Shown here piece by piece: positions 63,800-64,000 of a stretch of DNA of 64,000 bases. Below the pieces are notes generated by a model. The model was not told the origin of the DNA and ran no database searches. It saw only the letters and a list, made by a program, of their open reading frames with translations. Numbering within the stretch: the first letter of the stretch is position 1; each line of letters opens with the position of its first letter. The position numbers and the translations under genes are program-made. Origin of the DNA: Notamacropus eugenii (lineage: Eukaryota > Chordata > Mammalia > Diprotodontia > Macropodidae); the NCBI RefSeq assembly GCF_028372415.1, contig NW_027325155.1, positions 70,001 through 134,000 on the forward strand, in the 5' to 3' direction.

Positions 63800-64000
63800 T
63801 GGAACCAGACGGGAACTGTTTATATTCTCTCAGTCCTCAGGCTTTTACATATGCTGAATATATAATATATATTTGGTGAGCTTAAGTTTTAAAAAAACCC
63901 TTAAATTCATACTTGTTAATTTTTATCAATTGTTTCATGTCTAGGTTTGTTTAAAGAAATTTAAATAACAATTGTATTTAAATTTCTCTAATAATAATTT
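63800..64000. other. Start of intron 5' to exon 17
   Basis: AT-rich intron sequence that runs off the right edge. I see no exon here; the upstream exons of the gene lie outside the window. Confidence 0.5.

Noticed and set aside
1..64000. tRNA, rRNA, snRNA genes, CRISPR arrays, bacterial operons
   Set aside because: None seen. The tRNA-like B-box matches are in SINEs, and the window is a mammalian nuclear sequence.

Overview
This is a stretch of a vertebrate nuclear genome, almost certainly from a marsupial. It is AT-rich, its genes are split by long introns, and it is full of LINE-1, half-L1 (HAL1-like), L2, RTE and tRNA-type SINE sequence with metatherian character. There is no bacterial, plasmid or CRISPR content.

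One real gene runs through the window on the minus strand: the C-terminal half of an ATRX-family SNF2 chromatin remodeller. I placed 19 coding exons between 63719 and 4625, numbered 17-35 by counting back from the last exon on the human ATRX arrangement. Every junction has AG/GT borders and the phases chain without a break, giving 902 codons plus a stop (2709 nt after the first two bases). There is no internal stop or frameshift. All helicase motifs are present: [18 protein letters not shown], the FSQSL region, [10 protein letters not shown] and the RVYRFGQ region. The ADD domain and the rest of the N-terminal half lie beyond 64000.

The protein is unevenly diverged. The exon with DEGH looks identical to human ATRX as I remember it, while the linker between the two motor lobes and the last four exons differ heavily; the C-terminal glutamine tract is gone. 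A conserved motor with a fast-evolving tail, and an open frame, suggests that this is the marsupial Y-linked copy, ATRY, rather than ATRX. That is inference, and a fast-evolving ATRX is not excluded.

Layout, low to high coordinate: a GATA/GACA microsatellite and the 3' flank with a perfect 102-bp tandem duplication (1-4624); exons 35 and 34; a 5.7-kb L1 in the same strand sense as the gene (about 6160-11850); exons 33-31 among older L1, L2 and SINE pieces; a HAL1-like element with an unexplained 1-kb 3' extension (22990-26599); a mosaic of RTE, L1, L2 and a 200-bp CT repeat (26740-30500); exons 30-24 separated by old antisense L1 and SINEs; a second HAL1-like element (47608-50366); exons 23-18; a third HAL1-like element inserted into a SINE (59809-62681); and exon 17. 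The three long HAL1-like elements all lie on the plus strand, antisense to the gene, and each has a target-site duplication. Each carries an ORF1 remnant and no ORF2. Their GC-rich 5' regions contain a recurring antisense reading frame, 215 codons long in one copy.
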